DNA from: Chamaelirium japonicum
Lineage: Eukaryota > Streptophyta > Magnoliopsida > Liliales > Melanthiaceae
NCBI GenBank assembly: GCA_947650365.1
Contig: OX393550.1
Coordinates: forward strand, 121,894,374-121,958,373
Direction of reading: 5' to 3'
Length of the DNA stretch: 64,000 bases
Each line of letters begins with the position of its first letter. The first letter of the stretch is position 1. A program made the translations under genes and the position numbers. The notes beneath the pieces were generated by a model, which ran no database searches, had not been told where the DNA came from, and was given only the letters and a program-made list of their open reading frames with translations. This document shows, one piece after another, positions 55,535-64,000 of the stretch.

Positions 55535-56728
55535 ACGAATGAATTAGAATGGATCGTACGAATGAATTAGAATGGATTGAATTAGAATGAATCGTACGAA
55601 TGAATTGGAATAGATCGTACGAATGAATTAGAATGGATACGAATGGATCGTACGAATGAGTAAGAATGGATCGTACGAATGAAATAGAATGGATTGTACG
55701 AATGAATTAGAATGGATACATTCGTGCGAATGAATTAGGATGGATCGTATGAATGAATTAGAATAGATTGTGCGAATGAATTAGAATGGATCGTACGAAT
55801 GAATTAGAGTGGATACATTCATGCGAATGAATTAGAATGGATCGTATGAATGAATTAGAATGGATCGTATGGGTGAATTAGAATGGATACGAAGGAATTA
55901 GAATGGATCGTACGAAGGAATTAGAATGGAGAATGGATCGTGCGAATGAATTAGAATGGATCGTGCGATAAGAATGGATCGTACGAATGAAATAGAATAG
56001 ATCGTACGGATAAATGAATTTGGATCGTGCTAATGAATTAGAATGGATCGTACGAATGAATTAGAATGGATCTTACTAATGAATTAGAATAGATTGTGCG
56101 AATGAATTAGAATAGATCGTACGAATGAATTAGAAAGGATATATTCGTGCGAATGAATTAGAATAGATCGTATGAATGAATTAGATTGGATCGTATTAAT
56201 GAATTAAAATGGATCATGCGAATGAATTAGAATGGATCGTACGAATGAATTGGAATGGATACATTCGTGCGAATGAATTAGAATGGATCGTACAAATGAA
56301 TTAGAATGGATCGTACGAATGAATTAGAATGGATCGTATGAATAAATTAGAATGGATCGTGCGAATGAATTAGAATGGATCGTACGAATGAATTAGAATT
56401 GATCGTATGAATGAATTAGAATAGATTCTGCGAATGAATTAGAATGGATCGTACGAATGAATTGGAATGGATACATTCGTGCGAATAAATTAGAATGGAT
56501 CGTATGAATGAATTAGAGTGGATACATTCGTACAAATGAATTAGAATGGATCGTACGAATGAATTAGAATGGATACATTCGTGTGAATGAATTAGAATGG
56601 ATCATATGAATGAATTAGAATGGATCGTTTGAGTGAATGCGAATGGATCGTGCGAATGAATTAGAATGGATTGTACGAATGAATTATAATGGATCGTACG
56701 AATGAATTAGAATGGATACATTCGTGCG
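55535..56728 (+). repeat. Forward satellite block 57
   Basis: Has a 61-bp irregular module at 55966-56026, GGAATGGATACATTC units and GTTTGAGTGAATGCG near 56626, ending at J1b. Confidence 0.92.
55966..56026 (+). repeat. 61-bp irregular satellite module
   Basis: Forward copy with the same upstream run as 28344 (GTATGGGTG, GGATACGAAGG, GGAGAATGG) and the same downstream GATATATTCG unit. Confidence 0.88.
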
Positions 56729-57208
56729 AATCCATTCTATTTCATTCGTACGATCCATTCTAATTCATTCGCACGATCCATTCTAATTCATTCATACGAT
56801 CCATTCTAATTCATTCGTACGATCAATTCTAATTCATTCGTACGATCCATTCTAATTCATTCGCACGAATGTATCCATTCCAATTCATTCGTACGATCCA
56901 TTCTAATTCATTCGCACAATCTATCATTACTAATTCATTCGTACGATCCATTCTATTTCATTCGTACGATCCATTCTTACTCATTCGTACGATCCATTCG
57001 TATCCATTCTAATTCATTCGTACGATCTATTCTAATTCATTCGTACGATCTATTCTAATTCATTAATGCGATCCAATCTAATTCATTCATACGATCCATT
57101 CTAATTCATTTGTACGATCCATTCTAATTCAATCGCACGATCCATTCTAATTCATTCGCACGATCCATTCTAATTCATTCATACGATCCATTCTAATTCA
57201 TTCGTACG
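56729..57208 (-). repeat. Reverse satellite block 58
   Basis: Includes an irregular CAATCTATCATTACTAATTC unit near 56926. Returns to forward at CGTACGATCGTGCG, directly before an irregular module. Confidence 0.91.
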
Positions 57209-57237
57209 ATCGTGCGAATGAATTAGAATGGATCGTG

Positions 57238-57298
57238 CGATAAGAATGGATCGTACGAATGAAATAGAATAGATCGTACGGATAAATGAATTTGGATC
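57238..57298 (+). repeat. 61-bp irregular satellite module
   Basis: Forward copy lying within 30 bases of a reverse-to-forward switch, so only its right-hand flank is shared with 55966. Confidence 0.88.
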
Positions 57299-58629
57299 GT
57301 GCTAAAGAATTAGAATGGATCGTACGAATGAATTAGAATGGATCGTACTAATGAATTAGAATAGATTGTGCGAATGAATTAGAATGGATCGTACGAATGA
57401 ATTAGAAAGGATATATTCGTACGAATGAATTAGAATAGATCGTATGAATGAATTAGATTGGATCATATTAATAAATTAGAATGGATCGTGCGAATGAATT
57501 AGAATGGATCGTAAGAATGAATTAGAATGGATAGATTCGTGCGAATGAATTTGAATGGATTGTACGAAGGAATTAGAATGGATCGTACGAAGGAATTAGA
57601 ATAGATCATACGAAGAAATTAGAATGGATCGTACGAATGAATTAGAAAGGATCGTATGAATGAATTTGAATGGATCGTGCGAATAAATTAAAATGGATCG
57701 TATGAATGAAATAGAATGGATCGTATGAATTAGAATGGATCGTACGAATGAAATAGAATGGATCTTACGAATGAATTAGAATAGATTGTGCGAATGGATT
57801 AGAATGGATCATACGATTGAGTAAGAATGGATTGTACGAATGAAATAGAATAGATCGTACGAATGAATTAGAATGGATCATGCTAATGAATTAGAATAGA
57901 TCGTACGAATGAATTAGAATAGATCGTGCGAATGAATTAGAATGGATCGTACGAATGAATTGGAATGGATACATTCGTGCGAATGAATTAGAATGGATCG
58001 TATGATTGAATTAGAGTGGATACATTCGTACAAATGAATTAGAATGGATCGTACGAATGAATTAGAATGGATACATTCGTGCGAATGAATTAGAATGGAT
58101 CATATGAATGAATTAGAATGGATCGTACTAATGAGTAAGAATGGATCATACGAATGAATTAGAATGGATTGAATTAGAATGGATCGTATGAATGAATTAG
58201 AATTGATCGTACGAATGAATTAGAATGGATCGTATGAATGAATTAGATTGGATCGTATTAATGAATTAGAATAGATCGTACGAATGAATTAGAATAGATC
58301 GTACGAATGAATTAGAATGGATACGAATGGATCGTACGAATGAGTAAGAATGGATCGTACGAATGAAATAGAATGGATTGTACGATTGAATTAGAATGGA
58401 TACATTCGTGCGAATGAATTAGGATGGATCGTATGAATAAATTAGAATAGATTGTGCGAATGAATTAGAATGGATCGTACGAATGAATTAGAATGGATAC
58501 ATTCATGCGAATGAATTAGAATGGATCGTATGAATGAATTAGAATAGATCGTATGAGTGAATTAGAATGAATCGTACGAAGGAATTAGAATGGAGAATGG
58601 ATCGTGCGAATGAATTAGAATGGATCGTG

Positions 58630-58690
58630 CGATAAGAATGCATCGTACGAATGAAAAAGAATAGATCGTACGAATAAATGAATTTGGATC
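58630..58690 (+). repeat. 61-bp irregular satellite module
   Basis: Most diverged copy: GAAAAAG for GAAATAG, CGAATAAATG for CGGATAAATG, and GTGATAATG after it. Confidence 0.87.
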
Positions 58691-59611
58691 GTGATAATGA
58701 ATTAGAATGGATCGTATTAATGAATTAGAATGGATCGTGCGAATGAATTAGAATGGATCGTACGAACGAGTACGAATGGATCGTGCGACTGAATTAGAAT
58801 GGATCATATGAATGAATTAGAATGGATCGTATGAATGAATTAGAATGGATCGTGCGAATAAATTAGAATGGATCGTGCGAATGAATTAGAATGGATTGTA
58901 CGAATGAGATAGAATGGATCGTACGAATGAATTAGAATGGATACATTCATGCGAATGAATTATAATGGATCATACGAATGAATTTGAATGGATTCATTCG
59001 TGCGAATGAATTAGAATGGATCGTACGAATGAGTATGAATGGATCGTACGAATGAATTAGAATGGATCGAACGAATGAATTAGAATGGATACATTCGTGC
59101 ACAAGAATTAGAATGGATTGTATGAATGAATTAGAATGGATCGTGCGAATGAAATAGAATGGATCGTATGAATTAGAATGGATCGTACGAATGAAATAGA
59201 ATGGATCGTACGAATGAATTAGAATAGATTGTGCGAATGGATTAGAATGGATCATACGATTGAGTAAGAATGGATTGTACGAATGAAATAGAATAGATCG
59301 TACGAATGAATTAGAATGGATCATGCTAATGAATTAGAATTGATCGTACGAATGAATTAGAATAGATTGTGCGAATGAATTAGAATAGATCGTACGAATG
59401 AATTGGAATGGATACATTCGTGCGAATGAATTAGAATGGATCGTATGAATGAATTAGAGTGGATACATTCGTACAAATGAATTAGAATGGATCGTATGAA
59501 TGAATTAGAATGGATACATTCGTGCGAATGAATTAGAATGGATCATATGAATGAATTAGAATGGATCGTTTGAGTGAATGCGAATGGATCGTGCGAATGA
59601 ATTAGAATGGA

Positions 59612-59847
59612 TCGTGCGAATGAATTAGAATGGGTCGTACGAATGAATTAGAATGGATACACGATCCAGATCCATTCTAATTCATTCGCACAATCTATTC
59701 TAATTCATTCGTAGGATCCATTCTAATTCATTACTACGATCCATTCTAATTCATTCATACGATCCATTCTAATTCATTCGTACGATCCATTCTAATTCAT
59801 TCGCACGATCCATTCTAATTCATTCATACGATCCATTCTAATTCATT
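59612..59847. repeat. Segmental duplication E, right copy
   Basis: Partner of 26370-26605 with GGATACACGATCCAGATCC in place of GGATACACAATCCAGATCC. Confidence 0.9.
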
Positions 59848-60629
59848 CGTACGATCTATTCTATTTCATTCGTACAATCCATTCTTACTCAATCGTATGA
59901 TCCATTCTAATCCATTCGCACAATCTATTCTAATTCATTCGTACGATCCATTCTTATTCATTCGTACGATCTATTCTATTTCATTCGTACAATCCATTCT
60001 AATTCATTCATACGATCCAATCTAATTCATTCATACGATCCATTCTAATTCATTCGTACGATATATTCTATTTCATTCATACGATCCATTCTAATTCGTT
60101 TGTACGATCCTTTCTAATTCCTTCGTACGATCCATTCTAGTTCATTCGTATGACCCATTCTAATTCATAAGTACGTTCCATTCTAATTCATTCAAATGAT
60201 CCATTCTAATTCATTCGTACAATCCTTTCTAATTCATTCATACGATCCATTCTAATTCATTCGTATGATCCATTCTAATTCATTCGTACGATCCATTCTA
60301 ATTCATTCATACGATCCAATCTAATTCATTCATACGATCCATTCTAATTCATTCGCACGAATGTATCCATTCTAATTCATTCGCACGATCCATTCTAATT
60401 CATTCATACAATCCATTCTAATTCTTTTGCACGAATGTATCCATTCTAATTTATTCGTACGATCCATTCTAATTCATTCGTATGATCTATTCTAATTCAT
60501 TCGCATGATCCATTATAATTCATTCATACGATCCAATCTAATTCATTCGTACGATCCATTCTAATTCATTCGCACGAATGTATCAACTCTAATTCATTCG
60601 TACGATCCATTCTAATTCATTCATACATG
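59666..60629 (-). repeat. Reverse satellite block 60
   Basis: The first 180 bp duplicate 26420-26605; then CTTACTCAATCG at 59884-59924 and the GTTTGTACGATCCTTT series at 60094. Rejoins forward at CATACATGTACGAATG. Confidence 0.92.
59969..60203 (-). repeat. Segmental duplication F, copy 3 of 3
   Basis: Same series with TTCATAAGTACG, shared with copy 2, so copies 2 and 3 may be the closer pair. Confidence 0.87.
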
Positions 60630-61086
60630 TACGAATGAATTAGAATGGATACATTCGTGCGAATGAATTAGAATGGATCGTTTGAATGAATTAGATTGGA
60701 TCGTATGCATGAATTAGAATGGATCGTGCGAATGAATTAGAATGGATCGTACGAATGAATTAGAATGGATCGAACGAATGAATTAGAATGGATACATTCG
60801 TGCAAAAGAATTAGAATGGATTGTATGAATGAATTAGAATGGATCGTGCGAATGAATTAGAATGGATCGTACGAATGAATTAGAATGGATACATTCGTGC
60901 GAAAGAATTAGAATAGATCGTATGAATGAATTAGAATGGATCGTATGAATGAAATAGAATGGATCGTACGAATGAATTAGAATGGATCGTGCGAATGAAT
61001 TAGAATGGACCGTACGAATGAATTAGAATGGATCGTACGAAGGAATTAAAATGGATCGTACGAATGAATTAGAAAGGATACATTCG
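60630..61086 (+). repeat. Forward satellite block 61
   Basis: From 60896 it follows 9214 onward at a constant offset of 51,682 bases, ending at J2. Confidence 0.93.
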
Positions 61087-61244
61087 AATTCATTCGTACG
61101 ATCCATTCTAATTTCTTCGTACGATCCATATTCTAATTCATTCGCACGATCCACTCTAATTCATTCCCACGATCCATTCTAATTCATTCATACGATCCAT
61201 TCTAATTCATTCACACAATCCATTCTAATTCATTCTAATTTATT
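61087..61244 (-). repeat. Reverse satellite block 62
   Basis: Reverse arm before the third T6 spacer, with the ATATTCTAATTC unit near 61128. Confidence 0.93.
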
Positions 61245-61279
61245 CGTATGTGAGTGGATCGTGTTTTTTCGTGCTAATG
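61245..61279 (+). other. T6-bearing 35-bp spacer, copy 3
   Basis: Same 35 bases as 9563-9597, in the same orientation and with the same neighbours on both sides, at a reverse-to-forward switch. Confidence 0.9.
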
Positions 61280-62172
61280 AATTAGAATGGATCGTACGAA
61301 TGAATTAGAATGGATCATATGAATGAATTAGAATGGATCGTATGAATGAATTAGAATGGATCGTGCGAATAAATTAGAATGAATCATGCGAATGAATTAG
61401 AATGGATCGTGCGAATGAATGAGAATGGATCGTACGAATGAAATAGAATGGATTATACGAATGAGATAGAATGGATCATACGAATGAATTAGAATGGATA
61501 CATTCATGCGAATGAATTAGAATGGATCATACGAATGAATTAGAATGGATTCATTCGTGCGAATGAATTAGAATGGATCGTACGAATGAGTAAGAATGGA
61601 TCGTACGAATGAATTAGAATGGATTGAATTAGAATGAATCGTACGAATTAATTAGAATGGATCGTACGAATGACTTAGAATGGATCATACGAATGAATTA
61701 GAATGGATTGAATTAGAATGAATCGTACGAATTAATTAGAATGAATCATACCGTACGAATGAATTAGAATGGATCATACGAAGGAATTAGAATGGATCGT
61801 ACGAATGAATTAGAATGGATCGTACGAAGGAATTAGAATGGATCGTACGAAGGAATTAGAATGGATAGTACGAATGAATTAGAATGGATACCTTCGTGCA
61901 AATGAATTAGAATGGATCGTACTAATGAGTAAGAATGGATCGTACGAATGAAATAGAATGGATCGTATGAATGAATTAGAATGGATCGTGCGAATGAATT
62001 AGAATGTATCGTACGAATGAATTAGAATAGATTGTGCGAATGAATTAGAATGGATCGTACGAATCAATTAGAATGGATCGTACGAATGAATTAGAATGGA
62101 TCATATGAATGAATTAGAATGGATCGTGCGAATGAATTAGAATGGATCGTACGAATAAAATAGAATGGATTC
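61280..62172 (+). repeat. Forward satellite block 63
   Basis: Leaves the block 7 order soon after the spacer (about 61310) and then follows block 39: GAGATAG near 61460, GAATCATACCG near 61747, CCTTCGTGCAAATG near 61890. Ends at J1a. Confidence 0.92.
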
Positions 62173-63090
62173 GCACGAATGTATCCATTCTAATTCATTC
62201 GCACGATCCATTCTAATTCATTCGTACAATCCATTCTAATTCATTCGCACGATCCATTCGCATTCACTCAAACGATCCATTCTAATTCATTCATATGATC
62301 TATTCTAATTCATTCGCACGAATGTATCCATTCTAATTCATTCGTACGATCCATTATAATTCATTTGTACGAATGTATCCACTCTAATTCATTCATACGA
62401 TCCATTCTAATTCATTCGCACGAATGTATCCATTCCAATTCATTCGTACGATCCATTCTAATTCATTCGCACAATCTATTCTAATTCATTCATACGATCA
62501 ATTCTAATTCATTAGCATGATCCATTCTAATTCATTCGTACGATCTATTCTATTTCATTCGTACAATCCATTCTTACTCAATCGTATGATCCATTCTAAT
62601 CCATTCGCACAATCTATTCTAATTCATTCATACGATCCATTCTATTTCATTCGTACGATCCATTATAATTCATACGATCCATTCTATTTCATTCATACGA
62701 TCCATTTTAATTCATTCGCACGATCCATTCTAATTCATTCATACGATCCATTATAATTCATTCGTACGATCCATTCTAATTTCTTCGTACGATCCATTCT
62801 AATTTCTTCGTATGATCTATTCTAATTCCTTCGTACGATCCATTCTAATTCCTTCGTACGATCCATTCAAATTCATTCGCACGAATCTATCCATTCTAAT
62901 TTATTCGTACGATCCATTCTAATTCATTCGCACGATCCATGCTAATTCATTAATACGATCCAATCTAATTCATTCATACGATCTATTCTAATTCATTCGC
63001 ACGAATATATCCTTTCTAATTCATTCGTACGATCCATTCTAATTCATTCGCACAATCTATTCTAATTCATTAGTACGATCCATTCTAATT
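62173..63090 (-). repeat. Reverse satellite block 64
   Basis: The order is close to block 14: inverted GTTTGAGTGAATGCG near 62250, CTTACTCAATCG at 62573-62613, CGCACGAATCTATCC near 62879, TTAATACGATCCAATC near 62950. Rejoins forward at CTAATTAGAATAG. Confidence 0.92.
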
Positions 63091-64000
63091 AGAATAGATT
63101 GTATGAATTAGAATGGATCGTATGAATGAATTAGAATAGATCGTACGAATGAATTAGAATGGATCGTATGAATGAATTAGATTGTGCGAATGAATTAGAA
63201 TGGATACATTCGTGCGAATGAATTAGATTGGATCGTATGCATGAATTAGAATGGATCGTGCGAATGAATTAGAATAGATTGTGCGAATGAATTAGAATGG
63301 ATCGTACGAATGAATTAGAATGGATCGTACAAATGAATTAGAATGGATACATTCGTGCGAAAGAATTAGAATAGATCGTATGAATGAATTAGAATGGATC
63401 GTATGAATGAAATAGAATGGATCGTACGAATGAATTAGAATGGATCGTGCGAATGAATTAGAATGGATCGTACGAATGAATTAGAATGGATCGTACGAAG
63501 GAATTAGAATGGATCGTACGAATGAATTAGAATTAGAATGAATCGTACGAATGAATTAGAATGGATCGTACGAATTAATTAGAATGGATCGTACGAATGA
63601 ATTAGAATGGATTGAATTAGAATCAATCGTACGAATGAATTAGAATGAATCATACCGTACGATCGTGCGAATGAATTAGAATGGATCGTACGAATGAATT
63701 AGAATAGATTGTGCGAATGAATTAGAATGGATCGTACGAATGCATTAGAATGGATCGTACGAATGAATTAGAATGGATTGTCTGAATGAATTACAATAGA
63801 TCGTATGAATGAATTAGAATGGATCTTACGAATGAATTAGAATGGAACGTACGAATGAATTAGAATGGATCGTACGAATGAATTAGAATGGATACATTCG
63901 TGCAAATGAATTAGAATGGATACATTCATGGGAATGAATTAGACTGGATCGTACAAAGGAATTAGAATGGATCATACGAATGAAATATAATGGGTCGTAC
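63091..64000 (+). repeat. Forward satellite block 65
   Basis: Last block, running off the window. A join near 63660 (CATACCGTACGATCGTGCG) drops part of a unit, and GAATTAGAATTAGAATG near 63530 is a short unit. Confidence 0.92.

Larger units (their letters stand above)
57209..59665 (+). repeat. Forward satellite block 59
   Basis: Two irregular modules (57238-57298, 58630-58690) and two 41-bp GATTGAGTAAG markers (57785-57825, 59228-59268) show internal duplication of about 1.4 kb. Ends at J5. Confidence 0.92.
60889..61310. repeat. Segmental duplication G, right copy
   Basis: Same palindromic unit as 9207-9628, separated from it by more than 51 kb of array. Confidence 0.9.
1..64000. repeat. 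23-bp satellite array filling the window
   Basis: Every line of the window consists of the same 23-bp unit or its reverse complement. Most monomers differ from consensus by zero to three bases, and most differences fall in the CGTACG hexamer (CGTATG, CGTGCG, CATACG, TGTACG, TGTGCG, CATGCG, CGTTCG). The rest of the unit is nearly constant, with occasional GAAATAG, GAGTAAG, GAAGGAATTAG and AATAGATTG variants. No stretch of more than about 35 bp is unrelated to the unit, so there are no gene-bearing gaps. The array continues past both ends. Function is unknown; a structural heterochromatin role is an inference from sequence type only. Confidence 0.98.

Noticed and set aside
58947-59324. Open reading frame of 125 codons on the minus strand, and eleven shorter ones (64-82 codons) elsewhere
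   Set aside because: All translate the satellite itself: a 23-residue periodic peptide rich in His, Ser, Phe and Ile (for example SILIHSYDPF). Because 23 is not a multiple of 3, three monomers read all frames, and the consensus gives a TAA every 69 bases. Frames stay open only where every third monomer happens to carry CTATTTC, CTTACTC or a similar change. The same peptide appears wherever the same segment was copied. No domain or start context is visible.
1-64000. CRISPR array
   Set aside because: The repeats are directly adjacent without unique spacers, the unit is 23 bp, and there are no cas-like genes; the pattern is satellite.
1-64000. Telomeric repeat or human-type GGAAT satellite
   Set aside because: No TTAGGG, TTTAGGG or TTAGG runs occur, and the unit has a CGTACG block that is absent from GGAAT satellites. 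The TTAGAAT part only resembles them in passing.
1-64000. Centromere protein binding box (CENP-B box type)
   Set aside because: I looked for the YTTCGTTGGAARCGGGA pattern in either direction and saw none. A centromere role cannot be claimed from sequence alone.
1-64000. All switches as assembly artefacts
   Set aside because: Not ruled out, but the same junctions recur in many unlinked places, in both orientations and with different flanks beyond a few hundred bases, which random fold-back errors would not produce. Read-level checking would settle it.

Overview
The whole 64 kb window is one tandem-repeat (satellite) array, and I find no gene in it. The unit is a 23-bp monomer whose core is TTAGAATGGATCGTACGAAT plus three bases (a clean copy lies at 580-602). 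The monomer is about 35% GC and carries two CpGs in the hexamer CGTACG. Length variants recur: 28 bp (an extra ACATT before CGTGCG), 28 bp (GAATCATACCG type), 29 bp (GTATGAGTGTGAATG type) and 15 bp (GGATTGAATTAGAAT). I see no protein-coding gene, RNA gene, transposon or single-copy sequence. Such an array suggests nuclear heterochromatin of a eukaryote (centromere-proximal, subtelomeric or sex-chromosome). The lineage cannot be told from the sequence; I do not recognise the satellite.

The striking property is orientation. Calling the reading GAATTAGAATGG on the + strand 'forward' and CCATTCTAATTC 'reverse', the array divides by eye into 65 blocks with 64 orientation switches: about 35.8 kb forward and 28.2 kb reverse, with a mean block near 1 kb (about 85 bp to 4.7 kb). 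Forward dominates 1-12.2 kb, 25.1-31.0 kb and 48.8-51.0 kb. Reverse dominates 12.2-25.1 kb in part, 32.4-37.1 kb, 42.1-44.5 kb and 45.4-48.5 kb. Block boundaries are accurate to about 5-10 bases because monomers merge at the switch.

The switches fall into classes used in the entries below. Forward-to-reverse: J1 (GAATGGAT, 12-nt loop, ATCCATTC; seen as loop TCGCACGAATGT, called J1a, and as its exact reverse complement, J1b), J2 (GGATACATTCGAATTCATTC or its complement), J3 (perfect palindrome AATGGATCGTACGATCCATT), J4 (GATTATGAYCCATTTTATTT or complement) and J5 (GGATACACRATCCAGATCC). These five account for 30 of 32 forward-to-reverse switches. Reverse-to-forward switches are far more varied: K1 (TACAATAGATCRTATGAGTG), K2 (a 35-bp T6-bearing spacer), K3 (CTAATTCGTAGAATGGATCG and close relatives), K4 (CCATTCTAATGAATTAGAAT), K5 (palindrome CATTCGTACGAATG and relatives), and about 16 that look unique.

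On top of this lies a patchwork of segmental duplications, direct and inverted, recognised by shared runs of variant monomers with constant offset: 4.3-5.5 kb with 9.2-10.4 kb, 51.2-52.2 with 53.1-54.1 kb, 27.4-28.1 with 43.3-44.1 kb (inverted), 9.2-9.6 with 60.9-61.3 kb, and others. The picture is of an array that grows by copying palindromic modules and pasting them in either direction.
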